A DNA stretch of 64,000 bases from Simmondsia chinensis. Taxonomy: Eukaryota; Streptophyta; Magnoliopsida; Caryophyllales; Simmondsiaceae. Made by a program: the position numbers and the translations under genes. Below, one piece after another: positions 10,928-22,499 of the stretch; position 1 is the stretch's first letter, and each line of letters starts with the position of its first letter. The notes under the pieces are model-generated. The model was not told the origin of the DNA and ran no database searches. It was given only the letters and a program-made list of their open reading frames with translations. The stretch covers positions 6,104,071-6,168,070 of the forward strand of contig JAGTTD010000024.1 of assembly GCA_018398585.1 (NCBI GenBank), read 5' to 3'.

Positions 10928-12430
10928 GGTCAATATAATCAACAAAACTCAGGTCCGAACACACACACTCAAACCGTGCCTCCCAACCGCACTTCGAGCA
11001 ACCCTTTGGCCACTGGAATACTAGGACCAAGATCTCATCACTATCAAATCTGCAACCAAAGGTCTCTTGCCCACATCGATTTAACCAAGCTACCTCCCTT
11101 AACCCTTCACCTCTCTTGCCACCAGACCCTCACCATCCCTCAGGACTACGTTGGTACCCTGACTCTGGGGTCTCCAACCAAAAGGCCCCTGACTGAGGTA
11201 TATACTAAAATCTCTCCTTTCTTATTATGGTCATAAACAAGTATTGGCTGGGGATGGGGCTTTATTTCCCGTAATGCATGTGAGTTCATCAACAATTAAA
11301 ACGAGATCAAGTGTATTAGAACTTAACAATTATCATGGTACTCCCAAAACTAACTCATAACCTTCTTGGCATAAAGAAACTTTGTCAAGACAATGGTTGT
11401 ACTGTCAAGTTTAACTCTAGTTTTTTTCTATTAAGGATGAGGCTACAGGGAGCCATCTGCTTCGAGTTTGCAGTAATGGATCGCTTTATAGTTTCTCATC
11501 CCATTTCATAGGACTTGCGACTACAAAACAATAGGGAGACTTATGGCATCACCGATTAGGACACCTAGGTCGACCAACATTTAATGTTTTATGTACTTGT
11601 AAGCTTATTTCTAGTTCTCACTTTGCTGATTTTTGTCAAACTTGTATTTTGGGCAAATCACATTGGTTGCCTTTTCAGCATGCTCCACATTTAGTTGATT
11701 CTCCATTGCAGTTAATTCAATCAAATGTATGGCAGTCTCCTATTTCATCAAATTCATGTCATAAGTACTATGGTAGCTTCAATGATAATTTTACACGATT
11801 TACTTGGATTTATCCTGTGCAATATAAATATGAAGTTTTTTAACTCTTTGAAGTTTTCAAAACCTTTGTTGAAAACCAATTTTCAACAAAAATAAAATTT
11901 TTCCAATGTGATGGGGGTCGTGAATTTAATCATCGTAACATGAATTCTCTGTCATAAACATGGGATTAATTTCGCCTTTTGTGTCCTAATAACCCACAAC
12001 AAAATGGGGTGGCAAAACGAAAGCACAAACACATAATTGAGAATGCATGAATGCTTCTTTTACAATCTCTATTACCTTTGTCTTTTTTGGATGATGTGGC
12101 ATGCACCGCGTGTTTTATAATCAACCGTATCCCCACTCTCATTCTCTAAAACTTGTCCCCTTTCGAAATGTTTTGCAAATGTTTACCCGATTATTCAAGT
12201 ATTGGTGTTTTTGGTTATGCATGTTACCACAACATCATTGTAAGTGTCCCTCACAAACTGGCTCCATGATTAATTCCATGCATCTTTTTGGGTTATGCCA
12301 CACGTTATAAAGATTATTGATGCCTAGATCCTCAAACTGGAAAAATATACAAAAGTTGGCATGTTAGGTTCAATGAGTCTAGCATCGCCTATTCTAAACT
12401 CGCCATTGGTCCTCAACACCCAAGCCCCAT
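10928..12430 (+). pseudogene. copia-1 protease-to-integrase region, broken
   Basis: The gag tail resumes after the MITE at 10928. Around 11540-11660 the pre-integrase zinc-binding region is seen (HHRLGHLGRPT, CQTCILGKSHWLPF). The integrase core follows: QLIQSNVWQSPISS, YYGSFNDNFTRFTWIYP, FFQCDGGREF (catalytic Asp block, 11910) and PNNPQQNGVAKRKHKH (catalytic Glu replaced or shifted). The C-terminal block with IFLGYATRYKDY and HVRFNES lies near 12280-12380. Stops occur throughout. Confidence 0.75.
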
Positions 12431-13004
12431 GAGCACTGCTAGTATAGTCGACCTTCCTCTCCCCCTACCCTTAGTATCAGAACCACCAGGATCGGCTGTC
12501 CCACCCTCAGGTGGAATCCCCCCACCCTGGCTGCACAGGCCAACAGTCGGCCTCCACACCCATCCAACAACCCATCCAATGCCTCGAGTCCCTCTGCATC
12601 ACCTAACCAACTTGGATAAAAACCCGTGTCACCCGACCCTAAGTCCAGAAAACCCTACTGTCTACCCTATTGTTTTGTCACCTAACACCAACGAATCTGA
12701 CCCCAACCCTTGGACCTGAACTAGACCACTCCCCTGGCCGCCATTGTAATACCAAAAAGCACCAATAGTGCTTCCTTGATTCCCCTCTCTCCAGTGCTTC
12801 CAACCACAAACCGAGGGCACCTCAGTTCCAATTGACCAAATTGCTATATCCTTAGCAGCTCACACTAACAACCACCCTAGGCAAACTTGATTAAATGATA
12901 GTATTTGAAAAATTAAATATCCTCTCTCACTCTTCCCTATAACTATAATACAAGAACCCACATAATATTCTCAAGCAGTTAAAAACCCTAAATGGTAAGA
13001 AGTC

Positions 13005-14486
13005 ATGGTAGACGAATTTAATGCTTTAATTCTAAATCACATGGATCTTGTGCCATCTAGCCCCAACCAAAACATTGTAGGAAGTACTTGGAAATATCAA
13101 GTAAAGAATAAAGTGGATGGGTCAGTGGACTGTTTTAAACCCTGCCTTGTTGCTCAAGGTTTTCACCAACATGAAAGCATTGACTTCAAAGAAATCTTTA
13201 GCCCTGTTGTTAAACCCTCCACCATACGCTTTATTCTCTCTCTCACCATTACGAACAACTGGAACATAAAACAATTAGATGTTAAAAGTTCCTTCCTACA
13301 TGACCATCTTAAAGAAGAAGTGTACATGCGGCAACCTCAGGGGTTCATTCACCCTATATACCCCAACCACATATGATGGTTACAAAAGCACTTTACAGTC
13401 CTAAATAGGCTCCTTGAGCTTGATTCACCATTTTAACACTTTTCTCTATAGTCTTGGATTCACTTGTTGTCGCACTGACCCCTCCCTCTTTCTCTTTAGG
13501 AATCCCAAAGACATTATATGCCTTCTTTTTTATGTGGATGACATAATCCTAACTGGTTCCAATCCAAGCTCTCTTGATGCCCTCATTTGAAACTTATCTT
13601 CCCAATTTGCCATGAAAGACCTAGGCCTTCTTCACTACTTCCTTGGAATTGAAGCACTTTGGATCAAAACAAGACTATTCCTCTCACAACACAAGTACAC
13701 CAATGATCTCCTCACAAAACATAATATGCATAATGCTAAGCCCATCAAAACTCCTCTCCCAACACGAACCCCACCCCCCACCCCCCCCCCCCCCCCCCCT
13801 CGGGCTGGAGAACTGCTTCCCGACCCAACTGAGTATAAAAGTGCTGTCGGAGCACTCCAATACTTAACCATGACCCGTCCTGATATATATTTTGCGGTTA
13901 ATCTTGTCTCTCAGTTTATGCATGCTCCCAAGACTAGTCATTGGCAAGTTGTAAAGTACATGCTCAGATACCTTAAAGGCATTCCTGACCATGGATTAAT
14001 GATGCTTCCTGGTTCTCGTACCTCTATTGTAGTTTATGCTGTTGCCGATTGGGGGGGGATGTCTAGATACTCGCCGATCAACCACAAGTTACACTCTTTT
14101 TCTTAGTCCTAACCTCATCTCATGGCGTGCTAAGAAACAGGCCACAGTTTCCAAATCCTCTACTGCATCCGAGTACCGTGCTATTGCCCAAGCTGCCGTT
14201 GAAGCTAATTGGATCCTATACCTCGTGACGGATATTAGTCTTTGCTACTCTGGCCCGATTATTCTCTATTGTGACAACGTCTCCGTCTTTTACCTTGCTG
14301 CCAACACTGTCTCCAATTATCGTAGAAAACATGTTGATGTTAACTTCTAGCATATTTGTGAGAAGGTTCTCAAGGATGACCTTCAAGTTCGCTATACCCT
14401 AACAACAAAACAGATAGCTAGCATTTTCACCAAAGGACTAGGCAATGATGGCTTCCATTTCCACAAGCACAATCTTCATGTTGCTT
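13005..14486 (+). pseudogene. copia-1 reverse transcriptase and RNase H, broken
   Basis: Reverse transcriptase blocks: STWKYQVKNKVDGSVD, LVAQGFHQHESIDFKEIFSPV, IKQLDVKSSFLHDHLKEEVYM (13005-13376), then the catalytic FYVDDIILTGS near 13535 with both Asp intact. AMKDLGLLHYFLGIE starts at 13612. A Pro codon run from a C homopolymer (13771-13799) is inserted before AGELLPDPTEYKSAVGALQY. RNase H motifs SKSSTASEYRAIAQA and LYCDN lie in a shifted frame (14036-14350), and TKQIASIFTKGL near 14410 is the usual copia C-terminal block. Confidence 0.8.
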
Positions 14487-14510
14487 CACCGCCCTCAGAT
14501 TGAGGGTGGC

Positions 14511-14685
14511 TATTAGAGTATATCATCATTTTAAGAAAGTCATTCAGGTTATATTACCTTTGTCCTTTATGCCCTTAGTTCTCATGTATGTAGGAGGGCT
14601 ATTATTTTCTTTATGCTTGTTTTTATATATAGAGAGCATTCTTGTACTTCATTCGTTCAATTAAAGGCATTTTGTTCATATATCA
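14511..14685 (+). repeat. 3' LTR of copia-1
   Basis: The purine tract GATTGAGGGTGG (14498-14509) precedes TATTAGAG at 14511. The repeat aligns along its length with the 5' LTR at 8676-8863 with scattered substitutions and ends at TATCA (14685). Confidence 0.8.
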
Positions 14686-15716
14686 CCGTAATAAGAAGAT
14701 AGGTGAACAAAGTAAAAGGAAGAGAAAAATATGAAAACTGAGCTTTTATAAAGGAGTGCTTGGAGGCACCCAAGTAGGGGGATAGAGTGAACATTATTTT
14801 TCAGTGGTTTCGTTTGTCACCTTTTTTATGTGTGATGTTGTGTGAGGTTTGCTAGAGCATGATCATGCTTGGGTGACTTGATGAGAATTTGTATCATCCT
14901 CTTTTCAAAGTTATACCGAGGAAGGCTGGTAGTTTACTGTATAAAAATTATATTGAGGAGGATTGTTAACTTATAATACAATAGCTACATGAGCTTATGC
15001 TCTCTGCTTTAAAAGAAAAATATTTTTCTTAATTTTTGTATCTACTTAAAAGCTAAAAGACAACTTCTTTTTTTATTTATAAGTTTTTTTTTTTCATGCC
15101 AAACATCTTCATATCCAAAAACACTTTTTCCAATAAAAGAAACTTGGTCCGATTGGCCCTAAGTCACTTTTTTGAGGTAAGTACTAAATAATTTTAAATA
15201 TGTGTCGTATGTTTTACATGTTATTGGTGATCTGTGTAGTCCATTGTTATTCACGAGCATCGCTTGAAAAGTTATGGACGACACTAGCAAACTGCTCTTG
15301 CCTTTTGTTGGAAAAATATATGCTAATGGGTAATCAAGAAACAAACTCAAGCTATGAAGAAGGAACCAGAGATAAACAAACCGATCAAAATTCAAGATTT
15401 CAACTAGAACACATTTCAAAGACGATCAACCTTGCTTTGAAAAGGGCAAACTGAAACTCCAACAAAACCAACCTTGAACTTAAACAGTTGCAACCTTGAA
15501 CTCGAATAGAATTAGACTTGAGAAAGAACAAAGATGCCCATGAACTTGAGTTGTATCAATCTTGAACCCGAACAACGGGAGAAATCAAAAAACAAACATA
15601 ATTGATCAACAAAAAATTGTAAACTACAAAGCATAAATCTAACTAAAGAATAGTGGTGCCAATGAGTTCATCACTATCCTAAATCATTTATGGTACACAC
15701 TGGTACAAATGGGATC
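14686..15716. other. Unassigned intergenic spacer
   Basis: No gene recognised. An open frame at 15200-15454 resembles no family I know and is likely chance. 15460-15560 holds degenerate repeats of a CAACCTTGAACTCGAA-like unit. The 3' part (15640-15716) leads into copia-2. Confidence 0.4.
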
Positions 15717-15999
15717 TACTAAATATGTTGGGTGTACTATTCTTCCATGATCTTAGGCTAGCCATTTATGCTAGTTGTACTAATCTTCCATTATCTTAGG
15801 CTAACCATTTTGGGTAGTAATCATTCTAGAATTATATTGTGCTGATTTTTCTCTTCTTCAATATGTTATCTCATTCATTTGTGGAAGTATGACCATATTT
15901 CAATTTGGTAATATATACAAAAGATAAAATTCTCTTCTTTATTTTTCTCGATTGTCACTTCTTTCATTTTTCTCAATTATTCTAACATGGTATTAGAGC
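15717..15999 (+). repeat. 5' LTR and primer-binding site of copia-2
   Basis: The LTR begins with TACTAAATATG (TA for TG) and ends TATTCTAACA. TGGTATTAGAGC at 15988-15999 is an initiator-Met-tRNA-type primer-binding site immediately at the LTR edge. Its interior aligns with 17701-17950, including a duplicated segment, ACTAATCTTCCAT(G/T)ATCTTAGG. Confidence 0.8.
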
Positions 16000-16229
16000 A
16001 ATAACTCTCCATTCTATTTGTTTTACATATATTTCTTTCACCATTTATGGCGTTGCATTGCAATGATGCTCAAGTACAATAATTCTCCATATAATTGTTG
16101 ACAGAAGCAAACCTTGCACAAACTCACACTTGAGAGCTTTTTGTTGGCCCTTTCTACTTTGTCCTTGAGCTGGGCATCTTCTGCATTATTTTGTTGTGCA
16201 GCTTCTTTAATCTAGCTTGCTTCAATAGA

Positions 16230-17690
16230 CCAATTTTAGATCTTAGGTTCGTGCGTGTTCCAACTCTGGTTTCAGATTTGCCACCTAGTAAACCTATAGT
16301 GGGTTGTAAATTGGTTTACAAAATCAAAACCCACTTTGACTGCTCAATTGACAGGTAGAAGGCTTAACTACTGGCAAAAGGATTCAGTCAACAACATGGG
16401 ATTGATTATGAAGAAACTTTTGCTCCAGTTGCACGCCTCACCTCTGTTCATAGCCTTGTAGCTGCTGTTCCTACTAGAAAATGGTCATTATTTCAAATGG
16501 ATGTTTAAAACACTTTTCTTCATGGTAATCTCATTGAAAACGTGTACATGCAACTTCCACCTAGTTATACACAGCGGCCAAATACGGTTTCCCATCTTTG
16601 TTGTGCCTTGTATGGTCTAAAGCAAGCTCCAAGAGCTTGGTTTGCCAAACTCAGTTCCTTAGTTCGTACTCTTGGTTTTCTCTCAAGCTTGTATAACAAT
16701 GCTCTATTTATTCGAACCAACATGGGGTGTGTTCTCTTGGTAATCTATGTGGATGATATGATAATCACCGACGATGATCAACAGGGCATTAATGAGTTGA
16801 AATCCTTTCTTGGCCAACAATTTGAGATGAAAGATCTTGGCTATTTCAATTATTTTCTAGGTCTCTAAGTGTCCTCAAACTCTATATCACAAGCCAAGTA
16901 TGCTAGTGATCTCTTGTCTCGATCTAGTCTATCTGATTGTGAGATTGCCACCCCTCCCATTGAGGCCAACTTCAAATTTACTCCAACAAATGGCACACCA
17001 CTCAAAGATCCTACACTATTTGGTCAACTTGTGGGAAGTTTGGTTTATCTCACAGTCACACAACCAGACATAGCATACACTGCTCATGTGGTAAGTCAAT
17101 TTATGTCAGCTCCTTATACAACACATTATGCTGCCGATTTTCGGATACTTCGCTATGTGAAGGGAACCTTGTTTCATGGCCTTCACTTCCGCTTTGAATC
17201 ATCACTTGAGTTACGAGCATATGCCAATGCTGATTGGACAGATGATCCTACTGATAGACGCTCCACTACAGGATACTGTTCCTTTCTTGGGGAATCCCTC
17301 ATTTCATGGCATAGTAAGAAGCAAATTGTGTTTGCTCGTTCTAGCACTAAAGCCGAGTATCAATCTCTTGCCAATTCCACCACTGAACTTCTATGGCTAC
17401 GTTGGTTGCTACAGGATATGGGAGTTAAACATCAAAACTCAACGCCACTTTACTGCGATAATTAGAATGCCATTTACATTGCTCATAATGATGTATTTCA
17501 TGAGCGAATTAAACATATCGAAGTTGACTATCATTTCATTAGACAACATCTTTTACAAAAGGATTTGCAATTGTTCTCTGTGCCTTCCTCTAATCAAGCA
17601 GCTGACATCTTCACTAAAGCTCTTTGACCTGGACGTTTCGGTGACTTGCTCTGCAAACTCAAGCTAGCTTCAACATTGCCACCTTGAGTT
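16230..17690 (+). pseudogene. copia-2 reverse transcriptase and RNase H
   Basis: The leader (16000-16230) jumps directly into reverse transcriptase: PIVGCKLVYKIKTHFDCSID, LLAKGFSQQHGIDYEETFAPV, LYGLKQAPRAWFAKL, and the catalytic IYVDDMIITD (about 16750) with both Asp intact. FEMKDLGYFNYFLGL is followed by one stop at 16866. RNase H follows with YANADWTDDPTDRRSTTGY, SSTKAEYQSLANSTTELLWL, PLYCDN and AADIFTKAL. Only a few stops interrupt about 1,400 bp, making it the best-preserved copia reverse transcriptase here. No start codon or gag is present. Confidence 0.85.
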
Positions 17691-17700
17691 TGAGGGGGGA

Positions 17701-17950
17701 TGTTAGAAATATAATTATGTTAGGTTTAATATTCTTCCATGATCTGAGACTAACCATTAGGCTAGTAGTACTAATCTTCCATGATCTTAGGCTAACCATT
17801 AGGATAGTAATCATTCTAGAATTATATTGTGCTGATTTTTCTCTTCTTCCATATTTTATCTCATTCATCTTGTATAAGTATAACCATATTTCAGTTTGGT
17901 AATATATACAAAAGATACAATTCTCTTCTTTCATTTTTCTCAATTGCTAC
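17701..17950 (+). repeat. 3' LTR of copia-2, left part
   Basis: The polypurine tract TGAGGGGGGA ends at 17700 and TGTTAGAAATATAA starts at 17701. The LTR is cut after GCTAC (17946-17950) by copia-3 and resumes at 22993, ending TATTCTAACA at 23020. Confidence 0.85.
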
Positions 17951-18422
17951 TATTAGGAATATGCCTCAAATTCCTAGTTCTAAGTGGAGGCAACCAGGGA
18001 GTACCCCGATCAATCGGGAGAAGAGGCCGATCGATCGGGAAATGTACGTAGAAGAATCCCGCATCTAGAGGGTCCACCGATCGATCGGTGAACTGCAGAT
18101 CGATCGGGAGTCTATTTTTCATGGGGCTATAAATAAAGCCCTAGGTTTCATGTGTTTAGCATCCAATCAAAGTGAGCACCACCGTCATCCTTGAGAGAGA
18201 GAGAGAGAGAAGTGAATTGTAATTCTTCTATTCTCAAATCAATAAAAGTCTCCACCTCCGCCCGTGGTTATCTCCCTGCTCGATTGAAGAGGGGTTTCCA
18301 CGTAAATCATTGTGTTCTTGTTTTTTGTTCTCTTTTATCCGTATTACTTCTCGTTTGGTCGTAGTATTTGATTCGAGTTAAGTACTTGGGATTCCGTATT
18401 TCCTCCAAATTGGTATCAGAGC
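17951..18422 (+). repeat. 5' LTR, TATA box and primer-binding site of copia-3
   Basis: It starts TATTAGGAATATGCC (TGTTAGG in the 3' copy) and ends TTCCTCCA at 18407. TATAAATA at 18128 is the likely promoter. Upstream of it lie four copies of a CCGATCGATCGG-type palindrome (18006, 18027, 18077, 18097). A GA microsatellite is at 18192-18210. TGGTATCAGAGC at 18411-18422 matches the initiator Met-tRNA primer site exactly. Confidence 0.9.
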
Positions 18423-18444
18423 CCTTATTGTTCATTTTGGTACT

Positions 18445-19178
18445 ATGACGTCAGCGATTAAATCTGAAGTAGAGAAGTTTGGTGGTCAAGGGAGTTTCAG
18501 TTTTTGGCAAGTCCGTGTTAAAGTTAAACTGACACAGAATCGCTTAAAGAAAGCACTGCATGGAAAAAAGAAGAAGCCGAAGAGTTTATCCGAAGCACTA
18601 GGGGGGGAGTTAGATGAGAAGGTACTTACAACTATTCAGATGTCTCTTATAGGTGATGTTCTGATAGAAGTCTTGGAAATAAAAACCGCTAAGGAGTTGT
18701 GGGAGAAGCTGCAGGAGATGTTCTGCTTCAAATCGGTCTCCAATAAACTCGCAGTCAAGCGCCGGTTATTCACGTTTCGTATGTCGAAAGGTACATCTCT
18801 TAAGAACCATATTAATGAATGTAACTCTATAATTCAAGAGTTAAAAGGATTGGATGAAGATCAGGCCATGCTGTTATTATGTTCACTCTCAAATTTATAT
18901 AAGGCTTTGAAGAAAGCATAATATATGGTGGTAGGTCAACTATCGCAATTGATGAAGTTAAGAGGAACTTAGTGAGTCACGAACGAGTAGATAAAGAATT
19001 GTCTGACTCTGTGAATGACTCTGGTAATGGTTTGTTTGTGAGAGATAGAACTGAGAATAGAGGGTTTGATGGTGGAAAGAAGTCAAGGTCTAAGTCTAGA
19101 CACAAAAACCTATCATGTAATTTTTGTCACAAGAAAGAGCACATAAAGAAAAACTGCTATACGCTTAAGAATAAGTAG
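18445..19178 (+). pseudogene. copia-3 gag with CCHC zinc knuckle
   Basis: The ATG at 18445 starts MTSAIKSEVEKFGGQGSFSFW, a typical Tnt1/Tork-like gag beginning with an F-W block. The UBN2-type core follows (AKELWEKLQEMF, LKNHINECNSIIQELKG) to a stop at 18919. The nucleocapsid part resumes in 18972-19178 with the CCHC knuckle CNFCHKKEHIKKNC. In the family this protein binds and packages element RNA. At least two disabling changes lie between the blocks. Confidence 0.8.
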
Positions 19179-22100
19179 AAAGAAGATAACAGTCATGACC
19201 ATAATAGAGGCGATAAGTCCGCTAAGGCTAGTGTAGTTGAAGATGAGGGAGATGCTGATGTCCTACTAGTAGCCGAGTCACAGACCAGGTCCAGAGATAA
19301 AGTGGTTTATGGATTCGGGTTGTTCTTACCATGTTTGTCCTAACAAAGACTGGTTCGCCACTTATAAGTCTATTCAGGGCAGAGTAGTCTTGATGGTAAC
19401 GATGCCGCATGTAAGGTGATGGGTATTGGAACAGCTTGTATGAAGATGTTTGATGGAACTATCAGGACACTTAGCGACATGAGACACTTTCCAGACTTTA
19501 AAAAGAACCTTAACTCTTTAGGTACCCTTGAGTCCAATGGGTACAGATACACAGCTGATGGTGGAGCTATAAGGGTTAGTAAAGGTGCATTGATTGTAAT
19601 GAAGAATAGAAGGGTAGGAACCTTGTACGAGCTTATAGGTTCTATCGTGACAGGGACAATAGCCATTTCCACACTGTCTATGACAGATACAGAGATCACT
19701 AAGATGTGGCACATGAGATTGGGCCAAATGAGTGATAAAGGGCTGTTAGAGTTGAGTAAGGGAGGTATGTTATGTAGTCAGTCAACTAGACTGATGGATT
19801 TCTGTGAGCACTGTGTATATAGGAAGCAGAAGAGAGTCAGCTTCAAGCAGGCAGTGCATCAGACTAAAGGAACTTTGGACTATATGCATTCAGATTTGTG
19901 GGGATCGTCCAAAGTTGCTTCCAAAGGAGGTTCTAGGTATCTTCTAACGTTCATTGATGATTATTTAAGAAAAGTTTGGGTCGATTTTCTTAAGTAGAAA
20001 AATGAAGTTTATGAAGTCTTCAAGAAGTAGAAGACGCTGCTTGAAAAACAGACAGGGAAGCAGATAAAGTGGTTGAGGACTGATAATGATCTTGAATTTG
20101 TTGATGGTGATTTCCTCAAATACTGTGAGAACCAAGGCATTGTCAGACATAGGACTTGTACAGGTCGACCTCAACAGAACGGAGTGGCAGAAAGATTAAA
20201 TACGATGTTACTGGAGAAGGCTCGGTGTATGCTTTCAAATGCAAGATTAGGGAGAGAATGGTGGGCAGAGGCAGTTAACATGGCTTGTTATTTGGTGAAT
20301 CAATTTCCTCATTCATCGCTTCAGTTGGAGATTCCAGAAGAGGTATGGTCTGGTTCTCCTGCTGATTATTCCCATTTAAAAATATTTGGTTATCCTGCTT
20401 ATGCTTATGTTAATGATGGAAAGCTAGAGCTTAGGGCCAAGAAGTGTATCTTTCTTGGCTATACGTCCGGTGTGAAGGGATATCGTTTATGGGATCCAAA
20501 ATCTCATAAATTTCTGACTAGTAGAGATGCTACTTTTGATGAATCTGCTCTACTACATCCGCCACACATGCCTTCCTTAGTTCGTGAATCAGCTCAGGCA
20601 CAGCAGCCAGATGAAAGTCAGATACAGTCAGAAAGTTCAGATCAGCAGTAGGTAGTTCAGTTTGAGAGTATGCAGGCACCTCCAATACAGCTTTCTAATG
20701 AGGATGAAGCGACAGAAGTAGGTCAGCAGGTCGAGTAGCATACAATTGTAGGTGGTAGGTAGAAGAGGCAGATTAGGCCGCCATAGAGATATAGGTATGA
20801 GGAGATGATAGCCTATGCCCTTACTACAGCTGCAACAGTGGAAGACAGTGAACCATCTTCATATTTAGAAGCTGTATCGAGATTTGACTCAGAAAAGTGG
20901 CTTATGGCCATGAATGAAGAGATGGAATCACTTCAGAAGAACCAAACTTGGCAGCTCTTCAAGCCTCAAACAGGAAAAAGAGTAATTGGGTGCAAATGGG
21001 TCTTCAACGAAAAGAAGGCATTCCTGGAGTGACAGATGCAATGTACAAGATTCAGTTAGTAGCTAAAGGCTACAGTCAGGTATATGGTGTTGATTTTCAT
21101 GATATTTTCTCACCTGTTGTTAGACATTGTTCCATATGAGCGATACTTGCTTTAGTAGCTATGCATGATTTTGAACTTAAGCAGTTAGATGTGAAAACTG
21201 CATTTTTGCATGATGAGCTAAAGGAGAGTATTTACATGCATCAGCCTAAAGGCTTCATTGTTGAGGGTAAGGAAGATCATATTTGTTTACTGAAAAGATC
21301 TTTATATGGTTTGAGGCAGTCACCTAGGCAATGGTACAAGAGGTTTGATCAATTTATGACTAGCCACGGGTTCTTCAGAAGCAAGTATGACAGTTATGTG
21401 TATTTCAGAAAGACAGATTCAGGCTCTTTTTTTTTATCTTCCGTTATACATTGATGAAATGTTAATTGCAGCTAAGGACATGACAGATGTTGATGATTTG
21501 AAAGCAATGTTGAAAAGCGAGTTCGAGATGAAGGACTTAGGAGCAGCTAAGAAGATTCTTGGCATGGGGATCAGTAGGGACCAAAAAGCAGGAAAGTTAT
21601 ACTTGTCTCAGGAGAAGTACATTGAGAAGGTTCTGAACTGATTTCACATGATGGATGCTAAACCTGTTAGCCCTCCCTTAGTAGCTCACTTCTGGCTTTC
21701 ATCATTGGATTCACCTCAGACTGAGGAGGATGTCAAGTACATGTCACAGATCCATTATTCTAGTGCTATGGGCAGTATTATGTATGCTATGGTATGTACT
21801 CATCCAGATATTGTTTATGCTATAAGCAAAGTGAGTGGATACATGGCGAATCCAGGAAATGAGCATTAGCACACTGTTAAATGGATTCTCAGGTACTTAC
21901 ATGGCACTTTTGATGTTTGTTTTGAATTTGGGAAGAGTAAATGTTGTTTAATAGGGTATGTTGACTCAAACTATGATGTAAACCTTGATAAGAGAAAATC
22001 TACTTCTGGTTATGTGTTTTGTTTGGGAGACAGCGTCATCAGTTGAAGAGCATGTCTATAATCAGTTTCTGCACAGTCGACTACCGAGACTGAATATATG

Positions 22101-22421
22101 GCAGCTACAGAAGCATTCAAGGAAGCCGTTTGGTTGAGAGGTTTGATTAGTGAAATCAGTGTTGATCAGGGTACTGTTGGGGTTTACTGTGATAGCCAGT
22201 CAGCGATTCACCTAGTTAAAGATCAGATGACGCATTATGACAGAACGAAGCACATTGATGTCAAGCATCATTTTATTCGAAATCTGATAGATGAGCGGAA
22301 GGTCAAGTTGAAAAAGATTGGCACTAAATATAATCCAGCAGACATGTTCACTAAAGTTCTTCCCGACAGGAAATTCGAGCACTGCTCGAACTTGGTTGGG
22401 CTCTCAGTTTTAGTTTATTAA
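19179..22421 (+). pseudogene. copia-3 pol: protease, integrase, reverse transcriptase, RNase H
   Basis: Protease: MDSGCSYHVCPNKDWF at about 19309. Integrase: zinc-binding MWHMRLGQMSDKG with CEHCVYRKQKRV (19416-19850), core HSDLWGSSKVASKGG, TDNDLEFVDGDF, and RPQQNGVAERLN with the catalytic Glu (20073-20651). Reverse transcriptase: EKWLMAMNEEMESL, QLDVKTAFLHDELKE, SLYGLRQSPRQWYKRF. The catalytic box reads YIDEM instead of YVDDM (21450). RNase H: TTETEYMAATEAFKEAVWL, GVYCDSQSAIHL, HIDVKHHFIR and PADMFTKVLP to the stop at 22421. About ten stops or frameshifts separate the blocks. Confidence 0.85.
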
Positions 22422-22499
22422 CCCCGATTGGGTGGGGTGTTAGCAGGGAAGGTGGAGATATTTTATTCCGGTGAATGAATTTGAGTCAAGGTGGAGATT

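Larger units (their letters stand above)
8676..14685 (+). mobile_element. Ty1/copia retrotransposon copia-1, interrupted
   Basis: Two short LTRs (8676-8863 and 14511-14685) of clearly related sequence flank gag, integrase, reverse transcriptase and RNase H in copia order. A GGTATTAGAGCC primer-binding site follows the 5' LTR. Both LTRs begin with TA where TG is expected. Possible imperfect flanking duplication: GTAAA (8671-8675) and GTAAT (14688-14692). The gag-protease region is split by a MITE at 10271-10919. Several stops and frameshifts show it is inactive. Confidence 0.85.

Noticed and set aside
15200..15454. 84-codon frame as a small gene
   Set aside because: No recognisable family, no supporting context, surrounded by degenerate repeats.
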